A model generated the notes under the pieces. The model searched no databases and was not told the origin of the DNA. It saw nothing but the letters and a program-made list of their open reading frames with translations. 64,000 nucleotides of DNA from CAVRQM01 sp963723455 (lineage in GTDB: Bacteria; Pseudomonadota; Alphaproteobacteria; Acetobacterales; Acetobacteraceae). The position numbers and the translations under genes were made by a program. Location of the stretch: contig CAVRQM010000005.1 of the NCBI GenBank assembly GCA_963723455.1, forward strand, positions 1,048,089 to 1,112,088. Direction: 5' to 3'. Of the stretch, positions 48,387 through 56,747 are shown in pieces; position 1 is the stretch's first letter, and each line of letters starts with the position of its first letter.

Positions 48387-49406
48387 ATGAAGTTTCTCGA
48401 TCAGGCGAAAATCTACTGCCGCTCCGGCGATGGCGGGGACGGCGTGGTGGCGTTCCGGCGCGAGCGGTTCATCGAGTTCGGCGGCCCCGATGGCGGCGAT
48501 GGCGGCCGCGGCGGGCATGTGATCTTCGTCGCCCAACCGAACCTGAACACGCTTATCGACTTCCGCTACACCCAGCATTTCCGCGCGCCCAAGGGCGGCA
48601 ACGGATCCGGCGCGGACCGCACCGGGGCCGGCGCCCGCGACGTGGTGATCGCGGCGCCGATCGGCACGCAGATCTTCGACGACGACCGCGAGACCCTGCT
48701 GGCCGACCTGGACGCGCCGGGCAAGCGGGTGATCCTGCTGCGCGGCGGCGATGGCGGCTTCGGCAACAGTCATTTCAAATCCAGCACCAACCGCGCGCCA
48801 CGCCGCGCGACGAAGGGGTTCCCGGGCGAGGAGCGCTGGGTCTGGCTGCGGCTGAAGCTGATCGCCGACGCCGGGATCGTCGGACTGCCGAATGCCGGCA
48901 AGAGCACCTTCCTGTCCGTAGTGTCGGCGGCGCGGCCGAAGATCGCGGACTACCCATTCACCACGCTGCACCCGCAGCTCGGCGTGGTGCGGCTGTCGGA
49001 CACGCAGGATCTGGTGATCGCCGACATTCCCGGGCTGATCGAGGGCGCGCATGAGGGCGCGGGCCTGGGCGACCGCTTCCTCGGGCATGTCGAGCGCTGC
49101 GCGGTGCTGCTGCATCTGGTGGATGGCGCCGCCGGCGATGTGGTCGATGCGTGGCGGACGGTGCGCGCCGAGTTGGCGGAATACGGGGGCGGGCTGGCGG
49201 ACAAGCCGGAGGTGCTGGCGCTGAACAAGGCCGACGCCATGACGCCGCGCGAGGCCGCCGCCCGGCGCGCGGCGCTCGCCCGGGCGTCGGGCCAGGCGGT
49301 GCACCTGATTTCAGGCGTCTCGGGGCAGGGCGTGCCCGATGTGCTGCGCGCCCTGTGGCCGGCGGTGGCGGCCGCGCGGACTGGACGGGCCGCCGTGCCC
49401 GCATGA
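48387..49406 (+). CDS. obgE: Obg GTPase (ObgE/CgtA)
   Basis: 339 residues. Glycine-rich Obg fold at the N-terminus (KIYCRSGDGGDGVVAFRRER, PDGGDGGRGGHVIFVAQP), then the G domain: G1 VGLPNAGKSTFLSVVSAAR, G2 YPFTTLHPQLGVV, G3 IADIPGLIEGAHEGAGLG, G4 ALNKADAM. It is an essential GTPase of late 50S assembly and stringent-response control. It has no long C-terminal OCT domain, as in many alphaproteobacteria. Its stop overlaps the proB start (ATGA). Intact. Confidence 0.96.
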   Translation: MKFLDQAKIYCRSGDGGDGVVAFRRERFIEFGGPDGGDGGRGGHVIFVAQPNLNTLIDFRYTQHFRAPKGGNGSGADRTGAGARDVVIAAPIGTQIFDDDRETLLADLDAPGKRVILLRGGDGGFGNSHFKSSTNRAPRRATKGFPGEERWVWLRLKLIADAGIVGLPNAGKSTFLSVVSAARPKIADYPFTTLHPQLGVVRLSDTQDLVIADIPGLIEGAHEGAGLGDRFLGHVERCAVLLHLVDGAAGDVVDAWRTVRAELAEYGGGLADKPEVLALNKADAMTPREAAARRAALARASGQAVHLISGVSGQGVPDVLRALWPAVAAARTGRAAVPA

Positions 49407-50545
49407 CTCCCGATCTGGCGGCCGCGCGACGGCTGGTGGTCAAGATCGGCAGCGCGCTGGTGGTCGATGCGGCGACCGCCGCCCCGCGCGCGGCATGGCT
49501 GGCGGGCGTCGCGTCGGACATCGCCGCGGCGCGGGCGCGCGGGACCGAGGTGATCGTGGTCAGCTCCGGCGCGATCGCGCTGGCACGCCGCGCGCTTGGC
49601 ATGACCGGCGGCCGGCTGCGGCTGGAGGAAAAGCAGGCCGCCGCCGCAGTCGGCCAGATCCGGCTGGCGCAGGCCTGGTCCGAGGCGCTGTCGGCCGAGC
49701 GGCTGACCGCGGCGCAGCTGCTGCTGACCTTGGGCGACACCGAGGACCGCCGCCGCTACCTCAACGCCCGGGCGACGCTGGCCACCCTGCTGCGGCTCGG
49801 CTGCGTGCCGGTGATCAACGAGAACGACACCGTGGCGACCACGGAGATCCGCTTCGGCGACAACGATCGGCTGGCCGCCAGGGTGGCCGAGATGGTGCAG
49901 GCCGACCAGTTGGTGCTGCTGAGCGACATCGACGGTCTGTACACCGCCGATCCGAAGCGCGATGCCGCCGCCGCGCATGTGCCGCAGGTCGCGGCGCTGA
50001 CCGCCGAGATCGAGGCGATGGGCGGCGAGCCGCCGCCCGGCTATTCCAGCGGCGGGATGCGCACCAAGCTGGCGGCCGCGCGCATCGCCACCGGCGCCGG
50101 CGTGGCGATGGCGATCGCGCTGGGCCACCCGGCACACCCGCTGCGCGCGCTGGCCGAGGGCGCGCGCTGCACGTGGTTCCTGCCGGCGCCGGACGGCCCG
50201 AGTGCGCGCAAGCGCTGGATCCTGGGCACGCTGCACCCGCAGGGGCGCCTGTTGGTCGATGCCGGTGCGGCGCGCGCGCTGGCCGCCGGCAAGTCGCTGC
50301 TGCCTGCCGGGGTGCGCGGCGTCGAGGGCAGTTTCGAGCGCGGCGATGCGGTCGAGGTGCGCGACGCTGACGGCGCGGCGCTGGCGCGCGGCCTGTCCGC
50401 CTATGGCTCGGCGGATGCGCGGCGCATCGCCGGGCACCGCAGCGCCGCGATCGAGGCGATCCTCGGCTGGCGCGGCCGCGACGAGATGATCCACCGCGAC
50501 GACCTGGTGCTGCTGCGCGCCGCCGCCGCGGCGAGCGCCGGGTAG
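49403..50545 (+). CDS. proB: Glutamate 5-kinase with C-terminal PUA domain
   Basis: 380 residues. The kinase has LVVKIGSALVVDAATAAPRA, VVSSGAIALARRALGM, PVINENDTVATTEIRFGDND and YSSGGMRTKLAAARIATGAG, covering ATP and glutamate binding. The last ~80 residues are a PUA domain (KSLLPAGVRGVEGSFERGDA, SAYGSADARRIAGHRSAAIE). It makes gamma-glutamyl phosphate, the first step of proline synthesis. The ATG overlaps the obgE stop, so translation is coupled. Intact. proA is not in the window. Confidence 0.96.
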   Translation: MTPDLAAARRLVVKIGSALVVDAATAAPRAAWLAGVASDIAAARARGTEVIVVSSGAIALARRALGMTGGRLRLEEKQAAAAVGQIRLAQAWSEALSAERLTAAQLLLTLGDTEDRRRYLNARATLATLLRLGCVPVINENDTVATTEIRFGDNDRLAARVAEMVQADQLVLLSDIDGLYTADPKRDAAAAHVPQVAALTAEIEAMGGEPPPGYSSGGMRTKLAAARIATGAGVAMAIALGHPAHPLRALAEGARCTWFLPAPDGPSARKRWILGTLHPQGRLLVDAGAARALAAGKSLLPAGVRGVEGSFERGDAVEVRDADGAALARGLSAYGSADARRIAGHRSAAIEAILGWRGRDEMIHRDDLVLLRAAAAASAG

Positions 50546-50622
50546 CCGCGCCCCGGCATCCGCCCCTGGTCAGCCGCACCAGGCTCCTCTAGCAAAGGCG
50601 GCGGAACAGGAACGGCGTGCCG

Positions 50623-51591
50623 ATGGCGGTCTATACCGAGGTTTCCGACGACGCGCTGGCCGGCTTTCTGGCCGAATACGACATCGGTGGCGCGGTGTCC
50701 TGCAAGGGCATCGCCGAGGGCGTGGAAAACAGCAACTTCCTGCTGCGCACCGAGGCCGGCGATTTCATCCTGACGCTGTACGAGAAGCGCGTGGACGTGG
50801 CCGAGCTGCCGTATTTCCTGGGCCTGATGCAGCATCTGGCCGGGCGCGGCATCGTCTGCCCGCGCCCGGTGCCGGGGCGCGACGGGACCGCCTTGCGCCA
50901 ACTATGCGGCCGGGCGGCGGCGATCAGCACCTTCCTGCCCGGCGTGTGGCCGCGCCGGCCGCGCGTCGAGCAATGCGCGCAGGTGGGCGGGGCGTTGGCC
51001 GACCTGCATCGCGCCGGCGCGGAGTTCGCGCCCACCCGGGCCAATGCGCTGGGGCCGTCCGGCTGGGCGCCGCTGCTGGCGCGCAGCCGCGAGCATTCGG
51101 ACGCCGCGTCGCTGCCGCCGGGATTGCTTGACGAGCTGGCCGAGGCGACCGACGACGTGCTGCGTGCCTGGCCGGGTGCCGGCCTGCCTTTCGGGCACAT
51201 CCATGCCGACCTGTTCCCGGACAACGTGTTCTTCCTGAGCGAGCGGCTATCGGGGCTGATCGACTTCTATTTCGCGGCCACCGACCTGCTGGCCTACGAT
51301 CTGGCGGTGTGCCTGAACGCCTGGTGCTTCGAGGCGGACATTTCGCTGAACGTGACGAAGGCGCGGGCGATGATCGGCGGCTACGAGGCGCAGCGCCCGT
51401 TGCTGCCGGCCGAGCGCGAAGCGCTGCCGGTGCTGTGCGCGGGGGCGGCGCTGCGGTTCACCCTGACCCGGATGTATGACTGGCTGGCGACGCCTGCGGG
51501 GGCGCTGGTCACGCGCAAGGACCCAATGGTCTTCGCCCGCCGCCTGCGCTTCCACCGCGCCGCCCGGGACGCCCATGCCTATGGCGTCTGA
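50623..51591 (+). CDS. thrB: Homoserine kinase (ThrB, APH-like fold)
   Basis: 322 residues from the ATG at 50,623 (MAVYTEVSDDALAGFLAEYD). A GTG six bases upstream is possible but less like the family. Visible: YDIGGAVSCKGIAEGVENSN (nucleotide loop), FLPGVWPRRP, catalytic GHIHADLFPDNVFFLSERLS (HxD...N) and GLIDFYFAATDLLAYDLAVC. It phosphorylates homoserine to O-phosphohomoserine for threonine synthesis; this is the aminoglycoside-kinase type rather than the GHMP type. An AGGAA site lies at 50,608-50,612. rnhA overlaps its end, as in many alphaproteobacteria. Intact. Confidence 0.94.
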   Translation: MAVYTEVSDDALAGFLAEYDIGGAVSCKGIAEGVENSNFLLRTEAGDFILTLYEKRVDVAELPYFLGLMQHLAGRGIVCPRPVPGRDGTALRQLCGRAAAISTFLPGVWPRRPRVEQCAQVGGALADLHRAGAEFAPTRANALGPSGWAPLLARSREHSDAASLPPGLLDELAEATDDVLRAWPGAGLPFGHIHADLFPDNVFFLSERLSGLIDFYFAATDLLAYDLAVCLNAWCFEADISLNVTKARAMIGGYEAQRPLLPAEREALPVLCAGAALRFTLTRMYDWLATPAGALVTRKDPMVFARRLRFHRAARDAHAYGV

Positions 51592-52054
51592 ACCGGCGTC
51601 CGCCGTCGAGGCGGTGGAGATCTGGACCGATGGCGGCTGCAAGCCCAACCCCGGCCCCGGTGGCTGGGCGGCGCTGCTGCGCTTCGGCGAGACGGTGCGC
51701 GAGTTGTCCGGGGCCGACCCGGCGACCACCAACAACCGCATGGAGCTGACTGCGGCGGCGGCGGCGCTGGAGGCGCTGACCCGGCCGTGCCGCGTGCTGC
51801 TGCACACCGACAGCGAATACGTGCGCAACGGCATCACCCGCTGGCACACCGGCTGGGTGCGCCGCAACTGGCGCAACGCGGCCGGCGATCCGGTGGCCAA
51901 CATGGATCTGTGGCGGCGCATCCTGGACGCGGCGGCGGCGCATCAGGTGGACTGGCGCTGGGTGCGCGGACATTCCGGAGACGAGATGAACGAACGCGCC
52001 GACCGCTTGGCCACGGCTGCGCGGGAGGCGCTTTTGAAGGTTAAGCGATGCTAG
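51575..52054 (+). CDS. rnhA: Ribonuclease HI
   Basis: 159 residues. The active-site carboxylates are present: Asp in EIWTDGGCKPNPGPGGWAAL, Glu in NNRMELTAAAAALEAL, Asp in VLLHTDSEYVRNGITRW and Asp in HSGDEMNERADRLATAA. It degrades RNA in RNA:DNA hybrids. The start may be 51,575 or the Met at 51,581; both overlap the thrB end and give nearly the same product. Operon with thrB. Length fits the family (about 155). Intact. Confidence 0.95.
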   Translation: MPMASEPASAVEAVEIWTDGGCKPNPGPGGWAALLRFGETVRELSGADPATTNNRMELTAAAAALEALTRPCRVLLHTDSEYVRNGITRWHTGWVRRNWRNAAGDPVANMDLWRRILDAAAAHQVDWRWVRGHSGDEMNERADRLATAAREALLKVKRC

Positions 52055-52122
52055 GCAGAAGCTCGGCTGTGATGCGTGCCGTAAAGCCGGTTCCCCCAAC
52101 GTTACGAACAGGGTCACCACAG

Positions 52123-52570
52123 TTACCTCCCGGCTGGCGAGGCCTCAACGAAGATGACGTTCTTCCAAATCTTTGACGCCCTCTCCTCCGGCCGCAACGC
52201 CAACTCTGACGTAGGAAACACGAACTTGAACGCGATCACTGTGTTGGGGAGTGACGGCTGCGGCTCGTCCCATACATCCCAAGCTCGATTCCGATCGGGA
52301 CCCAGGAAATCATTGCTCTGACCTGCTGCTTCGGTCGTGAATCCCACTCCAACGACCGGACGCATGTAGACTTACTTTCGTATTTCTGATGTTGTCCCGG
52401 CAAGCGATGTAGACGTCACCTGCCCTGGTGGCCCACATCTTCCAAGAGTTCATGGTCAACGCACTTGGGTTTCCGATAGCAAAGCGAACCTCACCACTTC
52501 GGATTAGAAGAGCAATTTGCCGTTCACGCAACGCGTTCAAGTCGACATCTCCGGCTGATCGTTCAAACAA
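52123..52570 (-). pseudogene. Hypothetical protein downstream of RES toxin, low GC, frameshifted
   Basis: Two frames that join into one product of about 148 residues: VDLNALRERQIALLIRSGEV, MNSWKMWATRAGDVYIACRD, KVSLHASGRW, then after a shift near 52,345 VGFTTEAAGQSNDFLGPDRN, RAWDVWDEPQPSLPNTVIAF, and an ending KIWKNVIFVEASPAGR. It looks like a soluble alpha/beta protein; I do not recognise a named family. GC is clearly lower than in its neighbours, suggesting recent arrival. A TTG at 52,570 is the only plausible start, and it overlaps the RES gene end by eight bases. It could be a third member of the toxin-antitoxin locus or an unrelated cargo gene. The shift may be a sequence error rather than decay. 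Confidence 0.55.
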
Positions 52571-53279
52571 CGACCCGGGACACCTGCCGCGCGCCCGCGT
52601 CGCGGTACAAATCGACCCTCGCCCCGTCCCAGTGATATTCCAGATGCCGCCCCTGCGCCGGCGATCCGACGCAATCCGGATAGAACAGGCCGGCGCACGA
52701 GCCGCCCGGCCAGCGCACGCTGGGGTAGGCGACGCCATCCGACCCCAGCGTGCGCAGCGCGGCGCCCAGCGCCTGCCCGGCCGTGTAGTCGTCCGGCGCC
52801 AGCACCGCCTGCGTGCCGTCAAGCCCGCGAAGGTCGTGCAGCGTGGCGTTCACGTCCATCACCAGTTCGCGGAACTGCGAGGTCCAGCCCGGCCTCTGCG
52901 CGGTCGCCGCCATGAACCGGGCGTGGTGGTACATGGTCTCGAACAGGGCCACATCGAAACTCTCGCCGACATACAGCACGCCGTAGCGTCCGGCGCTGAA
53001 GCGGCTCGGGCGGTCCGGGCTGACATGGGTGAACGGCGCCATCAGCCAGGATGCCCCCGCGCCGCCCACCCGGCGCTCTGCCGGCACCAGGTCAAGCGCG
53101 CCGATGCTGTCCATCAGGCGCGGGTTGGTCTTCTGCTCGGCCGAGATCAGCAGCGGCCAGTCGGCCGGATCGGCAATGTCCTCGAACAGATCGACCGGCG
53201 GAAAGATGCTGCGAATGATGCGGCGGGCCTGCCGCCAGCAGACCGGCGCGGTCGGCACGCCTGAGGCGGCGATCACCAC
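52563..53279 (-). CDS. RES-domain toxin (NAD+-degrading type)
   Basis: 238 residues, RES family. The conserved Arg is in RFSAGRYGVLYVGES, the Glu in ALFETMYHHARF, and the Ser in VAYPSVRWPGGSCAG. RES toxins (MbcT, PP_2434 type) break down NAD+ or ADP-ribosylate targets and stop growth. The start is GTG at 53,279, overlapping the antitoxin stop, so the two are translationally coupled, antitoxin first. The C-terminus ends YRDAGARQVSRVVV. The active-site triad looks complete, so the toxin is probably functional. GC is like the host. Confidence 0.9.
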   Translation of the reverse strand: MVIAASGVPTAPVCWRQARRIIRSIFPPVDLFEDIADPADWPLLISAEQKTNPRLMDSIGALDLVPAERRVGGAGASWLMAPFTHVSPDRPSRFSAGRYGVLYVGESFDVALFETMYHHARFMAATAQRPGWTSQFRELVMDVNATLHDLRGLDGTQAVLAPDDYTAGQALGAALRTLGSDGVAYPSVRWPGGSCAGLFYPDCVGSPAQGRHLEYHWDGARVDLYRDAGARQVSRVVV

Positions 53280-53704
53280 GCGCCGCGTTCAGCATCCAGG
53301 TAGCGCCGCACCCGCATCAGATCGGTCAACTCGCCCCCCAGCATCACGTCGAGCGCCGAGCGGCCGTGAAACGCCTCATTGGCAAGGCGGACCCAGGCGT
53401 ACGACCGTGCCGGGTCGCGGAAGATGATGCGCAGCGCCTTGTGGATCGCCATCAGGTTCGACAGCCGCGCCTTCTGGTCGCGGTCGATGCGGCCGACCAG
53501 GCCGGCTTTCCAGCGGGCAAAGGTGCGTGGCTGCAGATCGAGCAGCACCGATGCCTCGGCATCCGACACCCGCCACGCCCGGAACAGGTTGACGCATGCG
53601 CGAAACATCGCCGCCGCCTCGGCGTCGGTGATCGGCGCCGGCGCGAAATCAGGCGGCGCGGTGTCCAGCGCGACGAGGCGCGGCATGGCCGGCTCCAGTG
53701 TCAT
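53273..53704 (-). CDS. Xre/MbcA/ParS-type antitoxin (DUF2384)
   Basis: 143 residues from the ATG at 53,704. An N-terminal helical DNA-binding-like part (ITDAEAAAMFRACVNLFRAW, SVLLDLQPRTFARWKAG) precedes the toxin-binding domain typical of MbcA/Xre antitoxins: RLSNLMAIHKALRIIFRDPA, YAWVRLANEAFHGRSALDVM and LGGELTDLMRVRRYLDAERG. It would bind and block the RES toxin and repress its own promoter. Overlap with the toxin gene (GTGGTGA) is the usual arrangement. The promoter should lie in 53,705-53,793. Confidence 0.9.
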   Translation of the reverse strand: MTLEPAMPRLVALDTAPPDFAPAPITDAEAAAMFRACVNLFRAWRVSDAEASVLLDLQPRTFARWKAGLVGRIDRDQKARLSNLMAIHKALRIIFRDPARSYAWVRLANEAFHGRSALDVMLGGELTDLMRVRRYLDAERGAW

Positions 53705-53793
53705 ATGTCCAGAGTTGGTCGTTCCTATGCCGACTGGCAAGATGCCAGAACCGGAGGCTCGAACTGAGCGCGCCGCAAATCCGAGCGTTCCAG

Positions 53794-54771
53794 TCAGGCG
53801 ATCTCCACCACCACCCTGCCCCGCACCTCGCCGGCCAGGATCCGCGGCGCGAGCGCGATCACCTCGGCCAGGGTCACGCTTTGCGTCATGCCCGCGAGCT
53901 TGTCGCGATCCAGGTCGCTGGCCAGGCGCCGCCATGCGGCCTGGCGCAGCGGACGCGGGCAGGTCACGCTGTTGATGCCGAGCAGCGAGACCCCGCGCAG
54001 GATGAACGGCGCCACGGTCGCCGGCAGGTCCATGCCCTGCGCCAGGCCGCACGCGGCGACCGCTCCGCCCTCTCGCGTCCCGGCAAGCACGCTGGCCAGG
54101 GTGTGCGATCCCACGCTGTCGATCGCCGCCCCCCAGCGCTCGCGGGCAAGCGGCTTGCCGGGGCCGGACAGCGCGGCGCGGTCGAGGATCTCGGCGGCGC
54201 CCAGCCCGCGCAGGTAGCCGGTCTCGGCGGCGCGGCCGGTGCTGGCCACGACGTGCCAGCCGGCGCGCGCCGCCAGCGCCACCGCGATCGACCCGACGCC
54301 GCCCGCCGCCCCGGTCACCAGCAGCGGTCCGGTGGCCGGGGTCAGGCCGTGCCGCTCCAGCGCCATCAGGCACAGCATGGCGGTATAGCCGGCAGTGCCG
54401 ATCGCCATCGATTGCGCCGGAGTCAGCCCGTGCGGCAGCGGGATCGGCCAGCCGGCGGGCACGCGCACGCGCTCGGCATAGGCGCCCAGATGCGCCTCGC
54501 CCATGCCCCAGCCGTTGACCAGCACCGCCTCGCCCACGCCCCAGTCCGGGCTGTCGCTGTGTTCGATCGTGCCGACCAGGTCGATGCCGGGAATCATCGG
54601 CCAGCGCCGCACCACCGGCCCGCCGCGCACGATCGCCAGCCCGTCCTTGTAGTTCAGCGTGGAATGGCTGACCCGGATGCGCAGCTCGCCGGCCATCAGT
54701 TCGGCGTCGGGGAAATCCTCGAGCCTGGCGTCCGGCGCGGCGTCGGTCTTGTGCAGGACGATGGCCTTCAT
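53794..54771 (-). CDS. acuI: Acrylyl-CoA reductase / YhdH-type medium-chain oxidoreductase
   Basis: 325 residues, intact. It is a zinc-independent MDR-family enzyme: MKAIVLHKTDAAPDARLEDF, LNYKDGLAIVRGGPVVRRWP, IPGIDLVGTIEHSDSPDWGV, GWGMGEAHLGAYAERVRVPA and the NADPH-binding LLVTGAAGGVGSIAVALAAR. AcuI reduces acrylyl-CoA to propionyl-CoA. The start ATG overlaps the prpE stop (ATGA), and propionyl-CoA genes adjoin, which supports acrylyl-CoA rather than a general quinone reductase. Soluble, cytoplasmic. Confidence 0.9.
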   Translation of the reverse strand: MKAIVLHKTDAAPDARLEDFPDAELMAGELRIRVSHSTLNYKDGLAIVRGGPVVRRWPMIPGIDLVGTIEHSDSPDWGVGEAVLVNGWGMGEAHLGAYAERVRVPAGWPIPLPHGLTPAQSMAIGTAGYTAMLCLMALERHGLTPATGPLLVTGAAGGVGSIAVALAARAGWHVVASTGRAAETGYLRGLGAAEILDRAALSGPGKPLARERWGAAIDSVGSHTLASVLAGTREGGAVAACGLAQGMDLPATVAPFILRGVSLLGINSVTCPRPLRQAAWRRLASDLDRDKLAGMTQSVTLAEVIALAPRILAGEVRGRVVVEIA

Positions 54772-56672
54772 GCGATCTCCGTGACGGCAGGACGCAGCGC
54801 GCGGGCGATGTCGTCGAGCACGCCGGCATCGTCGATGGTCGGCGGCACGATCGGGGTCTGGCCATCGGCCAGTGCGCGGATCGTCGAACGCAAAATCTTG
54901 CCGGAGCGTGTCTTGGGCAGGCGCTGCACGATGCGCGCGTCCTTGAACGACGCGACCGGACCGATCCGCTCGCGCACCAGGGCGACCAACTCGGCCAGCA
55001 GCTCGCCGGGCGCCCGCGTCACCCCAGCCTTCAGCACCACCAGCCCCAGCGGAACCTGGCCCTTGATCGGGTCGGCGACGCCCACCACCGCGCATTCCGC
55101 GACGTCGGGATGGGCGGCCAGCACCTCCTCCATCGCCCCGGTGGACAGCCGGTGGCCGGCGGTGTTGATGACGTCATCGGTGCGGCCCATGACCCAGACA
55201 TCGCCCTGGGCATCGATGCAGCCGGCGTCGCCGGTGCGGTAGAAGCCGGGGAAGTCAGCCAGGTAAGCCGCGCTGAAACGCTCGTCGTCGCCCCATAGGG
55301 TCGGCGCGCAGCCGGGTGGCATGGGCAGGCGGATGGCGAGGTTGCCGACCTCGCCGGGCGGCGCGGGCCGGCCGTGGTCATCGAGCGCTTGCACGTCATA
55401 GCCGGGCGCCGCACGACCGCCGGAGCCGGGCCGCCAGGGCAGCAATCCGAGGCCGCGGAAATTCGCGGTGATCGCCCACCCGGTTTCGGTCTGCCACCAA
55501 TGGTCGATCACCGGGCGGTCCAGCAGCGCCTGGATCCAGGTCGCGGTCGGCGGGTCGCAGCGCTCGCCGGCCAGGTACAGCGCCTGCAGGCGCGACAGGT
55601 CGTGACGGGCGATCAGCGCGCCCTCGGGATCCTGCTGGCGGATCGCGCGCAGCGCGGTCGGCGCGGTGAAGAACGCCTGCACGCCATGCTCGGCGCAGAC
55701 TCTCCAGAACGCGCCGGCATCCGGCGTGCCGACCGGCTTGCCCTCGTACATGACGGTGGTCAGCCCGGCCAGCAGCGGCGCATAGACGATGTAGCTGTGC
55801 CCGACCACCCAGCCGACATCCGATGCTGTCCACATCACGTCGCCGGCGGACAGGCCATACACCATGCCAATCGAACGGAGCAGCGCCACCGCGTGCCCGC
55901 CATTGTCGCGCACCACGCCCTTCGGCCGGCCAGTGGTGCCGGAGGTGTACAGGATATACAGCGGATCGGTGGCCGCGACCGGCACCGGCGGGTGCGGTGC
56001 TGCACGATCCATCGCCTCGGCGAGGTCATGGTCCCGACCGGACGTCAGCGCCGCCAGGAGCATCGGCCGCTGCAGGACCAGGCAGGCGCGAACCTGATGC
56101 GCCGACAACGCCAGCGCGGCGTTCAGCAGCGGCGTGTAGGCGACCACCCTCCCCGGCTCCAGCCCGCAGCTGGCCGAGACGATCGCCACTGGCTGCGCAT
56201 CGTCGATCCGCTTGGCCAGTTCCGGCGCCGCGAAGCCGCCGAACACCACCGAATGCACCGCGCCCAGCCGCGCGCAGGCGAGCATGGCCATCGCCGCTTC
56301 GGGCACCATCGGCATGTAGATCACCACCCGGTCGCCGCGCCGCACGCCCAGCGCCGCCAGCGCCCCGGCCAGCCGCGCCACGCGGTCCAGTAGCTCGGCA
56401 TAGCTGTAGCGCCGGCTCTCGCCGGCCATCGGCAAATCCCAGATAAGCGCGGCTTGCGCGCCGCGGCCGGCGGCGACGTGGCGATCCAGGCAGTTATGGC
56501 AGGTGTTGAGCGCGCCGCCCGCGAACCAGCGCCCGTACGGCCCGCCGTCGGGGTCGAACACGCGGTCCCAGCGGGCCGCCCATTCGATCGCCTCGGCCGC
56601 CTCCGCCCACCAGCCGGCGGGGTCGCGACGGCACGCCGCATAGGTTTCGCTATAGTCTCGGTTCGTTTCCAT
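54768..56672 (-). CDS. prpE: Propionate--CoA ligase
   Basis: 634 residues from the ATG giving METNRDYSETYAACRRDPAG. The adenylate-forming signatures are YILYTSGTTGRPKGVVRDNG, FYRTGDAGCIDAQGDVWVMG and the C-terminal acetylation/catalytic site RLPKTRSGKILRSTIRA. TASDVGWVVGHSYIVYAPLL is typical of the acetyl/propionyl-CoA synthetase branch. It makes propionyl-CoA from propionate, ATP and CoA. It is divergent from prpD with 75 bases between, and translationally coupled to acuI. Acetate is a possible second substrate. A Met nine codons upstream is less likely. Intact. Confidence 0.92.
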   Translation of the reverse strand: METNRDYSETYAACRRDPAGWWAEAAEAIEWAARWDRVFDPDGGPYGRWFAGGALNTCHNCLDRHVAAGRGAQAALIWDLPMAGESRRYSYAELLDRVARLAGALAALGVRRGDRVVIYMPMVPEAAMAMLACARLGAVHSVVFGGFAAPELAKRIDDAQPVAIVSASCGLEPGRVVAYTPLLNAALALSAHQVRACLVLQRPMLLAALTSGRDHDLAEAMDRAAPHPPVPVAATDPLYILYTSGTTGRPKGVVRDNGGHAVALLRSIGMVYGLSAGDVMWTASDVGWVVGHSYIVYAPLLAGLTTVMYEGKPVGTPDAGAFWRVCAEHGVQAFFTAPTALRAIRQQDPEGALIARHDLSRLQALYLAGERCDPPTATWIQALLDRPVIDHWWQTETGWAITANFRGLGLLPWRPGSGGRAAPGYDVQALDDHGRPAPPGEVGNLAIRLPMPPGCAPTLWGDDERFSAAYLADFPGFYRTGDAGCIDAQGDVWVMGRTDDVINTAGHRLSTGAMEEVLAAHPDVAECAVVGVADPIKGQVPLGLVVLKAGVTRAPGELLAELVALVRERIGPVASFKDARIVQRLPKTRSGKILRSTIRALADGQTPIVPPTIDDAGVLDDIARALRPAVTEIA

Positions 56673-56747
56673 CCCGCGGCCGAGCGTAGACGGGTTCACC
56701 TGGCTCGACTACTAGGCAAAGCGGGGCATACGCCCGCGGAAGAGGCC

